DNA from: an uncultured Ruminococcus sp.
GTDB lineage: Bacteria; Bacillota; Clostridia; Oscillospirales; Acutalibacteraceae
Direction: 5' to 3'
NCBI GenBank assembly: GCA_902776185.1
Contig: CACYPH010000006.1
Coordinates: forward strand, 1 to 64,000
Length of the DNA: 64,000 nucleotides
A program made the translations under genes and the position numbers. Position 1 is the stretch's first letter. Each line of letters starts with the position of its first letter. This document shows, piece by piece, positions 13,550-21,547 of the stretch. The notes under the pieces were generated by a model. The model worked only from the letters and a program-made list of their open reading frames with translations, ran no database searches and had not been told where the DNA came from.

Positions 13550-14428
13550 TTATCTCGATCTGACGTCGTCGTCGCCGAGGAAGAACAGCGCAAGCGTTCC
13601 CGGTCCGACGTGCGAGCCTGTCACCGGCTCATACATCACGTTGAGGATCTCTTTCGGCGGTTTCTTCTTATTCAACAGCTCGATCAGCGCCTTTGCGTCG
13701 TCCTCACAGTCCGCGTGGGCGATACCGACCACCTGATTCTCGGGCTCCTTGACCAGCTGATTGTACTTTTGTGCCAAGCCCTCGATCGCACGCTTTCTGC
13801 CGATTGTTTTCGCAAAATTGACGATCTGACCGTTCTCATTGCCTTTGAGAAGCGGCTTGACATGGAGCATATTGCCGACGATCGCCGTCGAACCTTTAAG
13901 CCGTCCGGTCTTTTTCAGATACATCAGATCATCCACGGTGAACACCTGATACATCCGCTTTTTCTCTTTCTGAATGGTCTTGAAAATCTCGCTCAGATCT
14001 TTGCCCTCTTTGCGCATCTCCACCGCGCGGATGACAAAGATCCCTTCGCCGAGCGACGCCGCCAATGTATCGACCAGCTTGATCTTTCTGTCAGGGTATT
14101 TCGCTTTCAGCTCGATCTTCGCCATCTCGGCACAGTGATACGCGCCGCTGATGCCCGACGACATACAGATCATCAGGATATCCTCGCCCTTTTCCAGATA
14201 CGGTTCAAAGAAGTGGATGTAGGAGAACAGATTGATCTGCGAGGTCTTGATATCCGCGCCCATACGCATCGCGCGATAGAACTTTTTCGCATCAAAGCCC
14301 TCGGTATCGAGGCAGGAATACGGCTTATCCTTGATGTAGTACGTGAACGGCACAACGCCGATCCCGTTTTCTTTGAGATATGCCGAAGGAAGATTTGCCG
14401 AAGTATCGGTCAGAATGGTAAAGCTCAC
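13550..14428 (-). CDS. degV: DegV-family fatty-acid-binding protein
   Basis: A cytoplasmic protein of 292 residues. DegV proteins bind a fatty acid and can act as FakB partners of a fatty acid kinase. The N-terminal TDTSANLP motif (7-14) and the lipid-binding segment CMSSGISGAYHCAEMA (about 88-103) are clear; the C-terminal domain ends GPGTLALFFLG. The start is a GTG after GGAGG. It is transcribed alone. Whether it serves as FakB here cannot be told from the sequence. Confidence 0.9.
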   Translation of the reverse strand: MSFTILTDTSANLPSAYLKENGIGVVPFTYYIKDKPYSCLDTEGFDAKKFYRAMRMGADIKTSQINLFSYIHFFEPYLEKGEDILMICMSSGISGAYHCAEMAKIELKAKYPDRKIKLVDTLAASLGEGIFVIRAVEMRKEGKDLSEIFKTIQKEKKRMYQVFTVDDLMYLKKTGRLKGSTAIVGNMLHVKPLLKGNENGQIVNFAKTIGRKRAIEGLAQKYNQLVKEPENQVVGIAHADCEDDAKALIELLNKKKPPKEILNVMYEPVTGSHVGPGTLALFFLGDDDVRSR

Positions 14429-14818
14429 AAAAATACCTCCAAATCATTTTTGCTCAATTACCGAAATATATCTGTACACGCCTTGCAGAAAATCATCTGA
14501 GCAAAGCGTTATCATCGAATCAACATCTATATCATAATAACGAAAGTCAAAAATTACAATCTACAAAGCCGAAATTTTCCTCTATCCCCACTCTCCTGCC
14601 TGTCTACCGCAAAAAAATCATCTCTCTACTCATGGTAGAAACTCACTGTTCAAGCGGTTTTTTGCCCTCGAAGTTGGAAAATGCCCCCTCAGCTTCCAAC
14701 CATTGAGGATTGCAGATCAGCCTACCGTCCTGCTATGATAAAGGCGAAGAATTCTTCACCCGAAAACATCGACGCTGTCGTCAAAAATCGACAGCAAATC
14801 CGATCCATAGGAGGACAT
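14429..14818. other. Divergent intergenic region between degV and the CAP-domain gene
   Basis: 390 bases with no supported gene. An open frame continues upstream of 14819 but is not expected to be translated, because AGGAGG lies directly before the ATG at 14819. I see no clear promoter pair or strong hairpin. Confidence 0.5.
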
Positions 14819-15682
14819 ATGAAACACTTTCGAAAAGTCATCGCCGCCGCGCTAGTCATTCTGACAATGCTGTCCGTCAGCATCCCCGCAGGCGCCGCAA
14901 GCGTACGTTATCAGGTTATCACACCGAACGACTGTCCGTCGACAAAATGGCTACAACAATTATGCAAAGACGGCAGCTGCAATCAGACCGATCTGCTCAA
15001 AGAATTATGCAAAGACGGAAACTGCACTCAGGCTGACCTGCTCAAGCAATTGTGCAAGGATGGCAACTGTACTCAGGCTGACCTGCTCAAGCAATTGTGC
15101 AAGGACGGCAGCTGCGGACAGAATTATCGTCTGATTTATTGCAGCGGCAATAACTGCACAAACACACAGCAGCCCGCAGAAACACCCGCAGCTGAGCCAA
15201 CCGAACCTGCAACCGAGCCTGCTGCAGTGCCGACCGAACCGCCTGTTCAGCCGACACAGCCCGCCGTACAGCCGACAACGCCCGCTCAGCCCGCAGATAC
15301 CTCTGCACTCTCCGCTTATGAGCAGGAGGTCGTCACCCTGACCAACCGTTATCGCGCACAGTACGGACTTGCGCCGTTGACCGTCGATATCCATCTGAGC
15401 GATATCGCGCGCATGAAGTCGCAGGATATGCACGACAAGGGTTATTTCGACCATACCTCTCCGACCTACGGCACGCCCTTTGATATGATGAAGCGATTCG
15501 GCGTCAGCTATCGCAGCGCAGGCGAGAACATCGCTATGGGCTATCGTACCGCACAGAGCGTTGTCGACGGCTGGATGAATTCTCCCGGTCACCGCGCCAA
15601 CATCCTGAATAAGAACTTCACCAAGATCGGCGTAGGCTATGTAGCCGACGGCAGCTACTGCACCCAGATGTTCATCGGCTGA
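14819..15682 (+). CDS. Secreted CAP/SCP-domain protein with Cys-rich tandem repeats
   Basis: A protein of 287 residues. The ATG follows AGGAGG. A signal peptide (1-25, basic then hydrophobic, ending AGAAS) leads into four tandem 15-residue repeats of the form LLKQLCKDGNCTQAD (about residues 45-105), each with a CKDGxC pair. A Pro/Thr/Glu linker (about 115-160) precedes a CAP domain with the usual HTSP, GENIAMGY and GHRANILN motifs. Bacterial CAP proteins (YkwD type) are secreted and of uncertain function. The repeats resemble amphipathic turns held by disulfides or metal; I know of no defined family for them. A terminator follows, so it is monocistronic. Confidence 0.85.
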   Translation: MKHFRKVIAAALVILTMLSVSIPAGAASVRYQVITPNDCPSTKWLQQLCKDGSCNQTDLLKELCKDGNCTQADLLKQLCKDGNCTQADLLKQLCKDGSCGQNYRLIYCSGNNCTNTQQPAETPAAEPTEPATEPAAVPTEPPVQPTQPAVQPTTPAQPADTSALSAYEQEVVTLTNRYRAQYGLAPLTVDIHLSDIARMKSQDMHDKGYFDHTSPTYGTPFDMMKRFGVSYRSAGENIAMGYRTAQSVVDGWMNSPGHRANILNKNFTKIGVGYVADGSYCTQMFIG

Positions 15683-15767
15683 TCGCAGAACGTTCAAAAC
15701 AAGATCAATAAACCCGCAATATAATTCTCTCAAAGAAATATTACAAAACAATTACCAAGAGTTGGAA

Positions 15768-15797
15768 ATCCACCGTGTTTCGCGGTGGATTTTTCTT
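15768..15797 (+). terminator. Terminator of the CAP-domain gene
   Basis: ATCCACCG/CGGTGGAT stem (15768-15790) followed by TTTTTCTTT. Confidence 0.9.
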
Positions 15798-15995
15798 TAT
15801 TCGCATCAAAAACGCCCTTTATTTTTCCCCTCGAGAATTGTCAAAATTTGTCCAATTTGTCATTTTTCTACAAAGAAATTAAAAAGTTACAGCCTGTAAC
15901 CACCCCAAATGTGAACAATTTTTGGACAAATTGTATTCAAATATGAATAAATTTTAAATTCTATTGGCAATTTGACTATATTTTGCCCAAAAAGG

Positions 15996-16024
15996 TTGAT
16001 GTTGGAATAATTCTTTGATATAAT
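15996..16024 (+). promoter_or_regulatory. Promoter of the NlpC/P60 gene
   Basis: TTGATG, 17 bases, TATAAT. Transcription would start near 16031, about 140 bases before the ATG. The 200 bases before it are strongly AT-rich with repeated TTTGTCCAA-like words (around 15847-15945). Confidence 0.8.
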
Positions 16025-16030
16025 AATGAC

Positions 16031-16172
16031 AGTTTTGTTACCAATGTGATCTCAAAACACACCGCAGCCATCGCTTTTCTATTAATATTGTGCGCGAAAT
16101 CGACCCGATTCCGGCGTGATCTATGGCTGCAACTCGTTAGCGGCTCTGCCGCAGAGAAAAACGGAGGTTTTT
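16031..16172 (+). promoter_or_regulatory. Structured 5' leader of the NlpC/P60 gene, possible riboswitch
   Basis: The predicted leader has GTTTTG/CAAAAC (16032-16058), an eight-base stem GCAGCCAT/ATGGCTGC (16064-16071 with 16123-16130) enclosing 51 bases, and GCGG/CCGC just before the ribosome site. The parts CCCGATTCCG and ACTCGTTAGCG recall the 3' half of the c-di-AMP (ydaO) riboswitch, which often controls such cell-wall hydrolases, but its 5' half is not seen. I call it a structured leader only. Confidence 0.35.
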
Positions 16173-17708
16173 ATGAAAACATTTAAGAAGGTTATTTCCA
16201 TTATCATGATTGCCGCGCTTGTTGCAAGCGTGTTCGTGATCTCCACCGTATCGTCCGGCGCAGCCTGCACCGGCGCAGGTCTTGCAGAGTGGGCGCTCAA
16301 CGCGTACTACGACGGCTGGTCCTATGTATGGGGCGGTTCCGAACCCGGCGCTGTTGACTGTTCCGGTCTAATCTATTCATACTGCGGCGGCAACAGAACC
16401 AGCATGCTTGACGACGCTAAGGCGAACGGCAGAGACTGGGGCTATGTCAGCAGCGGTATCCCGAGAGTACACGGCTTAGGTCTTTCCCGTCCCGGTCACG
16501 TCGGCGTTTATATCGCAGACGGCATGGAAGTCGACGCACGCGGTTCCGATTACGGCGTATGCTACGAAGCGATCGGCGGCTATAACAACTGGGACTGCTG
16601 GTTCAAGCTGACCGCTGTCAGCTACCCCGATAACGGTTGGGAAGAATTCAACGGCAATTCCTATTACTATGAAAACGGCGAGTACATCGTCAACACCAGC
16701 CGCACCATCGACGGCGTCACCTACTACTTTGATTCTACCGGTGCTTGCTCCTCTAAGCCCTCTTCATCAAGCGCCGCTGCAACTACCACCGATAACAGCA
16801 GCAAGTCCACCGAGACAAAGGCTGCCGAGGACAACGGTCCTCTCAAGAGCGGTTCTCAGGGCGCAAAGGTTGAAGCGCTCCAGAAAAGACTGCAGGAGCT
16901 CGGCTACTACAACGGCACCATCGACGGCGACTTCGGCGAGATGACCGAGACGGCGTTCAAGCTGTTCCAGAAGCAGGCAGGTCTGTTCGTTGACGGTATC
17001 GCCGGCGCAGACGCAGACGCTCTCTACGCGGACGACGCTCCCGCCTATGTCGAGGAAGAAACTGCTCCCAAGAAAAATGACGAAGAGCTTGCCGAGACCG
17101 GCGTTGAGGAAGAAACTCCTACCGAGCCTGAAGTCGAAGAAGCGACTGAGGAAGAGATCGACGAGATCAACTATTCCCTCGGCGATTATTCCGACGAGAT
17201 CGTCACCATCCAGGAGCGTCTTAACACCCTCGGTTACCTCGAGACACAGCCCGACGGTGAGTTCGGCGCTCAGACCGAAACCGCTGTCAAGAGCTTCCAG
17301 AATATGAACGAGCTGACCGAAACCGGCGTTGTTGACGAAACCACTTACAACACTCTCTTCTCCGACGAAGCGGTCGAGATGCCTGTTCAGGAAAAGGCAG
17401 AGGAAGACAATGCGGATGACGAGAAGGCTGACGAAAAGTCTGCCGGCAGCGTCAATGCTCCCGCCGTCACCACCCCCTCTACCGCTCCCAACACCGAGGT
17501 CGAAAAGAAAACCGCTCAGGTTTCTGCAAAGTCCCTCGCAGGCGTTACCAACTCTGTTGATATGCAGAAGAACGCAAAGACAACCAACTACGAATTCATC
17601 CTCTGGCTGGGCGTCATGATCGTTGTGATGCTGATCACCTTCGCGATCGTCTTTACCGTCGAGAAGAAGAAGCAGAGAAAAGCTGCCGCAGGCAGAAGAT
17701 TCTATTGA
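16173..17708 (+). CDS. NlpC/P60 cell-wall hydrolase with two peptidoglycan-binding domains and C-terminal anchor
   Basis: A protein of 511 residues. The ATG follows GGAGG; the longer upstream frame lacks such a site. Signal peptide to about residue 30, then an NlpC/P60 peptidase with catalytic C63 (DCSGL) and H109 (RPGHVGVYI). About 155-190 is a Trp/Tyr-rich repeat similar to glucan/choline-binding repeats (YYYENGEYIV...TYYFDSTG). Two PG_binding_1 domains follow (about 224-280 and 333-392), then a Thr/Ala linker and a membrane helix near 473-495 with a KKKQRK tail. It would cut stem-peptide bonds at the cell surface while anchored in the membrane. The tail placement is unusual for this family. 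Confidence 0.9.
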   Translation: MKTFKKVISIIMIAALVASVFVISTVSSGAACTGAGLAEWALNAYYDGWSYVWGGSEPGAVDCSGLIYSYCGGNRTSMLDDAKANGRDWGYVSSGIPRVHGLGLSRPGHVGVYIADGMEVDARGSDYGVCYEAIGGYNNWDCWFKLTAVSYPDNGWEEFNGNSYYYENGEYIVNTSRTIDGVTYYFDSTGACSSKPSSSSAAATTTDNSSKSTETKAAEDNGPLKSGSQGAKVEALQKRLQELGYYNGTIDGDFGEMTETAFKLFQKQAGLFVDGIAGADADALYADDAPAYVEEETAPKKNDEELAETGVEEETPTEPEVEEATEEEIDEINYSLGDYSDEIVTIQERLNTLGYLETQPDGEFGAQTETAVKSFQNMNELTETGVVDETTYNTLFSDEAVEMPVQEKAEEDNADDEKADEKSAGSVNAPAVTTPSTAPNTEVEKKTAQVSAKSLAGVTNSVDMQKNAKTTNYEFILWLGVMIVVMLITFAIVFTVEKKKQRKAAAGRRFY

Positions 17709-17747
17709 TCACCACTGATTCTTTCAGAAAAATATTGTCTTAAGCAA

Positions 17748-17782
17748 AAGTCAGCGTCCACTCCGGGCGCTGACTTTTTTGT
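17748..17782 (+). terminator. Terminator of the NlpC/P60 gene
   Basis: AAGTCAGCG/CGCTGACTT stem with TTTTTT following. Confidence 0.9.
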
Positions 17783-17873
17783 CATAACTTTTTTTAAAAT
17801 GAACCTTTCCCCTCTCTGATTTCTCTAATGATCAGAACCGCGATTCGAAAATGCAAATGAAAGGAAAATCACG

Positions 17874-19253
17874 ATGGATAACAAACTCAAAAACGCTTTC
17901 AAAGAAACACCCGAGCGTTTCCGCTATACAGTCAAATCTGCGATCGATGAAGCACAGCATACCGCCCCATCAAAGCACCATCTCTCCAAGGGCGCAAAGA
18001 TCACAGTCGCCGTCATTCTGATCCTCTCCCTCATTCCCGCCGCCGTGTTCGGCGCTACCAAGATCATCGGCGGGATGAATGCGGAAAAAGAGGGCAACTA
18101 CGGCGTGAAGATCATTGCGAATACCGATCCCGAGGCAAAATACCCCAAATACGTCAAGATCGACGTCAAAACGCCGAGCGGCTTCGACGTCGTCCCCAAC
18201 ACCGACGGCATGAAGTTCTATAACCTCAGCACAGAGCGCCCTTACACCGACGGATTTTCCATCGATGCGTTCCGTCCCAACGCGAACGGTATCGCGGATA
18301 TCGCCGACTATGCCGAAAAGTATGAGGAAACCAATATAGCCGGTCATACCGCCTATAAAATAATTCCTTTAGAGAATCATAGAGCATGGGACAGGATCTA
18401 TGTTTACTATGAAGACGTCAATGTCATGCTGTTGATTTACTACAAGGACGTCACCGATAAACAGCTCACCGACTTCATCGAGGGGATTACCGTCAAAGAA
18501 GGCACCGCAAAGGATCACAGTGGGATCGGCAGCTATGATTTCGATGATGACAATACGTCAGCGCCGGATAACGACTATGAGATCACGCAGGAATACATCG
18601 AAAAGCCGCTCGATACCGAGATCACCTATGCGGATTTTGGAGAGGATGGCAGCTTATCCGATCATCCCAGCCTTTCCTGTAGAGTCAGCGGCGTCCGCGT
18701 CCTCGACAACATCAGCGAGCTGGATGAAAACGGCTTTAACGACCTGTACACGTACGACGAGATCGCCGATGAAAACGGAAGCATCCTCCCTCACACCCGC
18801 GAGGTCTGGCAGTACGGCGACGGCATCACGACCAAGGATGAACTGCTCAGCTCCGAAGAAGTCGACCGCAGACTGGTCCTGATCGATCTCGACTACACGA
18901 ACCTCACCGACGAAGACAGACCCTTCTACATCCCGTGGAGGCTCAGCGCCATGACAAAGAACGCCGACGGCAGCTTCAAGCGTTCCGAATCGATCGATGC
19001 TGATCGCGATATTGCCGCGACTGAATTCGCAACAAGCGAAATCTACTATATGAGCGACCACGGCGAGGGCAAAGCCTTCTATTCTCCCACTCTCTCAGCA
19101 AACGAGAGTAAAACCATCACCATCGGCTTTATCGCCGATGCGGACAAGCTCGAGGAGCTGTACCTCACCTGCTGTCCTTCCTCCGACAGCGTCCTCTCTC
19201 CCTCCTACCCCACCGAGAATCCATACACCTATTTCCTGTTGAAGGTGCTGTAA
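17874..19253 (+). CDS. Membrane anti-sigma-factor-like protein
   Basis: A protein of 459 residues: a short cytoplasmic N-terminus (1-40), one membrane helix (about 42-62), and a large extracellular acidic region. This is the shape of clostridial anti-sigma proteins of the DUF4179/DUF4367 type. The ECF sigma gene follows after a single base, so it most likely holds that sigma factor at the membrane. The N-terminal part is short for a zinc-binding anti-sigma domain and has no HxxxCxxC motif. GAAAGG precedes the ATG. The extracellular signal it senses is unknown. Confidence 0.75.
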   Translation: MDNKLKNAFKETPERFRYTVKSAIDEAQHTAPSKHHLSKGAKITVAVILILSLIPAAVFGATKIIGGMNAEKEGNYGVKIIANTDPEAKYPKYVKIDVKTPSGFDVVPNTDGMKFYNLSTERPYTDGFSIDAFRPNANGIADIADYAEKYEETNIAGHTAYKIIPLENHRAWDRIYVYYEDVNVMLLIYYKDVTDKQLTDFIEGITVKEGTAKDHSGIGSYDFDDDNTSAPDNDYEITQEYIEKPLDTEITYADFGEDGSLSDHPSLSCRVSGVRVLDNISELDENGFNDLYTYDEIADENGSILPHTREVWQYGDGITTKDELLSSEEVDRRLVLIDLDYTNLTDEDRPFYIPWRLSAMTKNADGSFKRSESIDADRDIAATEFATSEIYYMSDHGEGKAFYSPTLSANESKTITIGFIADADKLEELYLTCCPSSDSVLSPSYPTENPYTYFLLKVL

Positions 19254-19254
19254 C

Positions 19255-19722
19255 ATGATAGACAACCACAGCTTTGAGCTGCTCGTCACAGCCCAGACCG
19301 ATACCCTCTACCGCGTGTCGATGTCGATGCTGAAAAATGAGCACGATGCACAGGATGCGGTGCACGACGCGATCCTGATCGCCTATCAGAACCGGCATCA
19401 ACTCCGTCAGGAGCAGTACTTCGGGACATGGCTGACGCGAATCTTGATCAACGTCTGCAAAAAAGAAATCAAAAGACACACGCGCTGTACCGATATCGGG
19501 GATCAACTCCCCGATATCGCGTCGCGTGATAATCCGTACCAAAGCGTCGAGATCGCCGAAGCGATCGACGCCCTGCCGCCGAAGATCCGCCTGACCGTGA
19601 TCCTGTTCTACGTTGAAAATTATTCTATAAAAGAAATAAAGTCGATCTTGAAAATCCCCGAGGGTACCGTCAAAAGCCGCCTGAACAAAGGCAGAAAATT
19701 GCTGAAAGATTTCCTTTCATAG
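19255..19722 (+). CDS. ECF-type RNA polymerase sigma factor
   Basis: A protein of 155 residues with sigma region 2 (MLKNEHDAQDAVHDAILIAY) and region 4 helix-turn-helix (YSIKEIKSILKIPEGTVKSRLNKG). It lacks regions 1 and 3, as expected for ECF sigma factors. It begins one base after the stop of the membrane protein, so the two are co-translated with the anti-sigma gene first, the reverse of the common order. Targets cannot be inferred; possible ECF-like elements upstream of 17874 are too weak to call. Confidence 0.9.
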   Translation: MIDNHSFELLVTAQTDTLYRVSMSMLKNEHDAQDAVHDAILIAYQNRHQLRQEQYFGTWLTRILINVCKKEIKRHTRCTDIGDQLPDIASRDNPYQSVEIAEAIDALPPKIRLTVILFYVENYSIKEIKSILKIPEGTVKSRLNKGRKLLKDFLS

Positions 19723-19787
19723 CCGAAAAACCGCACAGATATGCGATATGCACAGAAATTCCCTGTTTAGTTTTCCACCCCGCTGTC

Positions 19788-19816
19788 TTGCATTCCCCCT
19801 ATAAAAAAGTTACAAT
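19788..19816 (+). promoter_or_regulatory. Promoter of fucO-like gene
   Basis: TTGCAT, 17 bases, TACAAT; start expected near 19823, followed by GGAGG before the ATG at 19850. Confidence 0.7.
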
Positions 19817-19849
19817 AATAGTGTAATAATTTTTACGGAGGTACATTTT

Positions 19850-20998
19850 ATGGCTAACAGAATCATTCTCAATCTCGTTTCGTTCCACGGCAAAGGCGCG
19901 ATCGCCGAGATCCCGGGTATTGCAAAGTCCAAGGGCTTTACAAAGGTGTTCGTCTGCACCGACCCCGATCTGGTCAAATTCGGCGTTGCGCAGAAGGTCA
20001 CCGATCTGCTGGATGAAGCGGGCGTCGCATACTCACTCTTCTCCGACGTTAAGGCGAACCCCACCATCGAAAACGTCCAGTCAGGCGTCGCCGCGTTCAA
20101 GGCGGCGGACGCTGACTCCATCATCGCGATCGGTGGCGGTTCAGCGATGGATACCGCCAAGGCGATCGGCGTCATCATCACCAATCCCGAGTTTGCCGAC
20201 GTTCGCTCGCTCGAGGGCGTCGCTCCGACCAAAAACCACGCCGTGCCGACCATCGCCGTCCCGACCACAGCCGGTACTGCCGCAGAGGTCACCATCAACT
20301 ACGTCATCACCGACGTGCAGAAAGAGCGCAAGTTCGTCTGCGTTGACGAACACGATATCCCCGAGGTCGCCGTTGTCGATCCCGATATGATGAGCAGTAT
20401 GCCCAAGGGTCTGACCGCCGCGACCGGTATGGACGCGCTGACCCACGCGATCGAGGGCTGCACCACCCTCGCCGCATGGGAGATGACCGATATGTTCCAC
20501 CTCGAGGCGATCCGCCTGATCTCGAATCACCTGCGCGGCGCAGTCGAGAACAAGCCTGAGGACAGAGAGGGCATGGCGCTGGCACAGTATATCGCCGGCA
20601 TGGGTTTCTCAAACGTAGGTCTCGGTATCGCTCACTCGATCGCCCACACCCTCGGCGCGCACTATGACACACCCCACGGCGTCGCCTGCGCGATGATGCT
20701 GCCGCTCGTCATGGAATACAATCAGGAATGCACCGGCGAAAAATTCCGCGAGATCACCCGCGCGATGGGCGTTGACGGCGTCGACGAGATGTCGCAGGAT
20801 GAATACCGCAAAGCCGCAATCGACGCGGTGCGTCAGCTTTCCATCGACGTCGGCATCCCGACCGTGAACGAAAAGGTTCGCGAGGAAGATCTCGACATCC
20901 TCGCGAAGGATGCGTATGAGGACGCCTGCCGTCCCGGCAATCCGCGCGATACCAACATCGAAGATCTCAAGGCGCTCTATCGCAAGATCATGCCCTGA
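19850..20998 (+). CDS. fucO: Iron-dependent lactaldehyde reductase/alcohol dehydrogenase
   Basis: A class III alcohol dehydrogenase of 382 residues, closely similar to FucO throughout (NPEFADVRSLEG, VPTTAGTAAEVTINYVITD, GMGFSNVGLGIAHS). The NAD-binding GGGS motif is at 95-98. The metal ligands D195, H199, H262 and H276 are all present. FucO reduces lactaldehyde to 1,2-propanediol with NADH during fucose or rhamnose fermentation. No fucose or rhamnose catabolic gene is nearby; it is a single-gene unit with its own promoter and terminator, so it may act in general redox balance. Confidence 0.9.
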   Translation: MANRIILNLVSFHGKGAIAEIPGIAKSKGFTKVFVCTDPDLVKFGVAQKVTDLLDEAGVAYSLFSDVKANPTIENVQSGVAAFKAADADSIIAIGGGSAMDTAKAIGVIITNPEFADVRSLEGVAPTKNHAVPTIAVPTTAGTAAEVTINYVITDVQKERKFVCVDEHDIPEVAVVDPDMMSSMPKGLTAATGMDALTHAIEGCTTLAAWEMTDMFHLEAIRLISNHLRGAVENKPEDREGMALAQYIAGMGFSNVGLGIAHSIAHTLGAHYDTPHGVACAMMLPLVMEYNQECTGEKFREITRAMGVDGVDEMSQDEYRKAAIDAVRQLSIDVGIPTVNEKVREEDLDILAKDAYEDACRPGNPRDTNIEDLKALYRKIMP

Positions 20999-21024
20999 TC
21001 TTCAAAACTTTATACACATGACAA

Positions 21025-21058
21025 AACTCCCGAACCGCAAAGGTTCGGGAGTTTTTAT
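21025..21058. terminator. Terminator between fucO and mscL (convergent)
   Basis: Perfect 12-base stem AACTCCCGAACC/GGTTCGGGAGTT followed by TTTT; A-rich on the other side, so it may serve both genes. Confidence 0.9.
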
Positions 21059-21072
21059 GTAAGCAATATTGA

Positions 21073-21492
21073 TTATTCTTCTTCCTCGGGCAGGGAGCTG
21101 GCACAATGCGGGCACTTAGTCGCCTTGATGCTGACTTCTTCACAGCAGAACGGGCAGGTCTTCGTGGTGGGCTCTTCCTCGGGCTCGGGCTTCTTGCCGA
21201 CAGCCATCAGCTTGTTGATGCCCTTGACGATCAGGAAGATGACGAACGCCATGATCAGGAAGTTGACGACAGCAGTGATGAACTTACCGTACATCAGGGT
21301 CGCACCGTTGATGTTGACAGACAGAGAATCAAAGTTTGCCTGGAAAATACTGCCGATCAGCGGAGAGAGGATGTCGTCGGTCAGCGAGGTGACGATCGCA
21401 CCGAACGCCGCGCCGATGATAACGCCGACAGCAAGATCAAGCACGTTGCCGCGCATGACAAATTCTTTGAATTCGCCGAAAAACTTTTTCAT
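21073..21492 (-). CDS. mscL: Large-conductance mechanosensitive channel with C-terminal zinc ribbon
   Basis: A channel of 139 residues. The N-terminal amphipathic helix and first membrane helix (FVMRGNVLDLAVGVIIGAAFG) and the second helix (about 68-92) are typical of MscL. The C-terminus differs: two CxxC pairs (CPFC, CPHC) form a zinc-ribbon-like end instead of the usual helical bundle alone. The channel opens under membrane tension to release solutes on hypo-osmotic shock. AAGGAG precedes the ATG. It stands alone between fucO and tyrS. Confidence 0.95.
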   Translation of the reverse strand: MKKFFGEFKEFVMRGNVLDLAVGVIIGAAFGAIVTSLTDDILSPLIGSIFQANFDSLSVNINGATLMYGKFITAVVNFLIMAFVIFLIVKGINKLMAVGKKPEPEEEPTTKTCPFCCEEVSIKATKCPHCASSLPEEEE

Positions 21493-21547
21493 AATTCTAC
21501 ACTCCTTTTATTCTTTATCGGAATTATCCGATGAGTTACCTATTTCC

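Noticed and set aside
16080..16172. Full c-di-AMP riboswitch call
   Set aside because: Only weak similarity to the 3' half; the conserved GGGGAACC-type 5' part is absent, so I report a structured leader only.
17800..17835. TGAACCTTT upstream of the anti-sigma gene as an ECF autoregulatory -35
   Set aside because: No matching -10 element (CGT-type) at the right distance.
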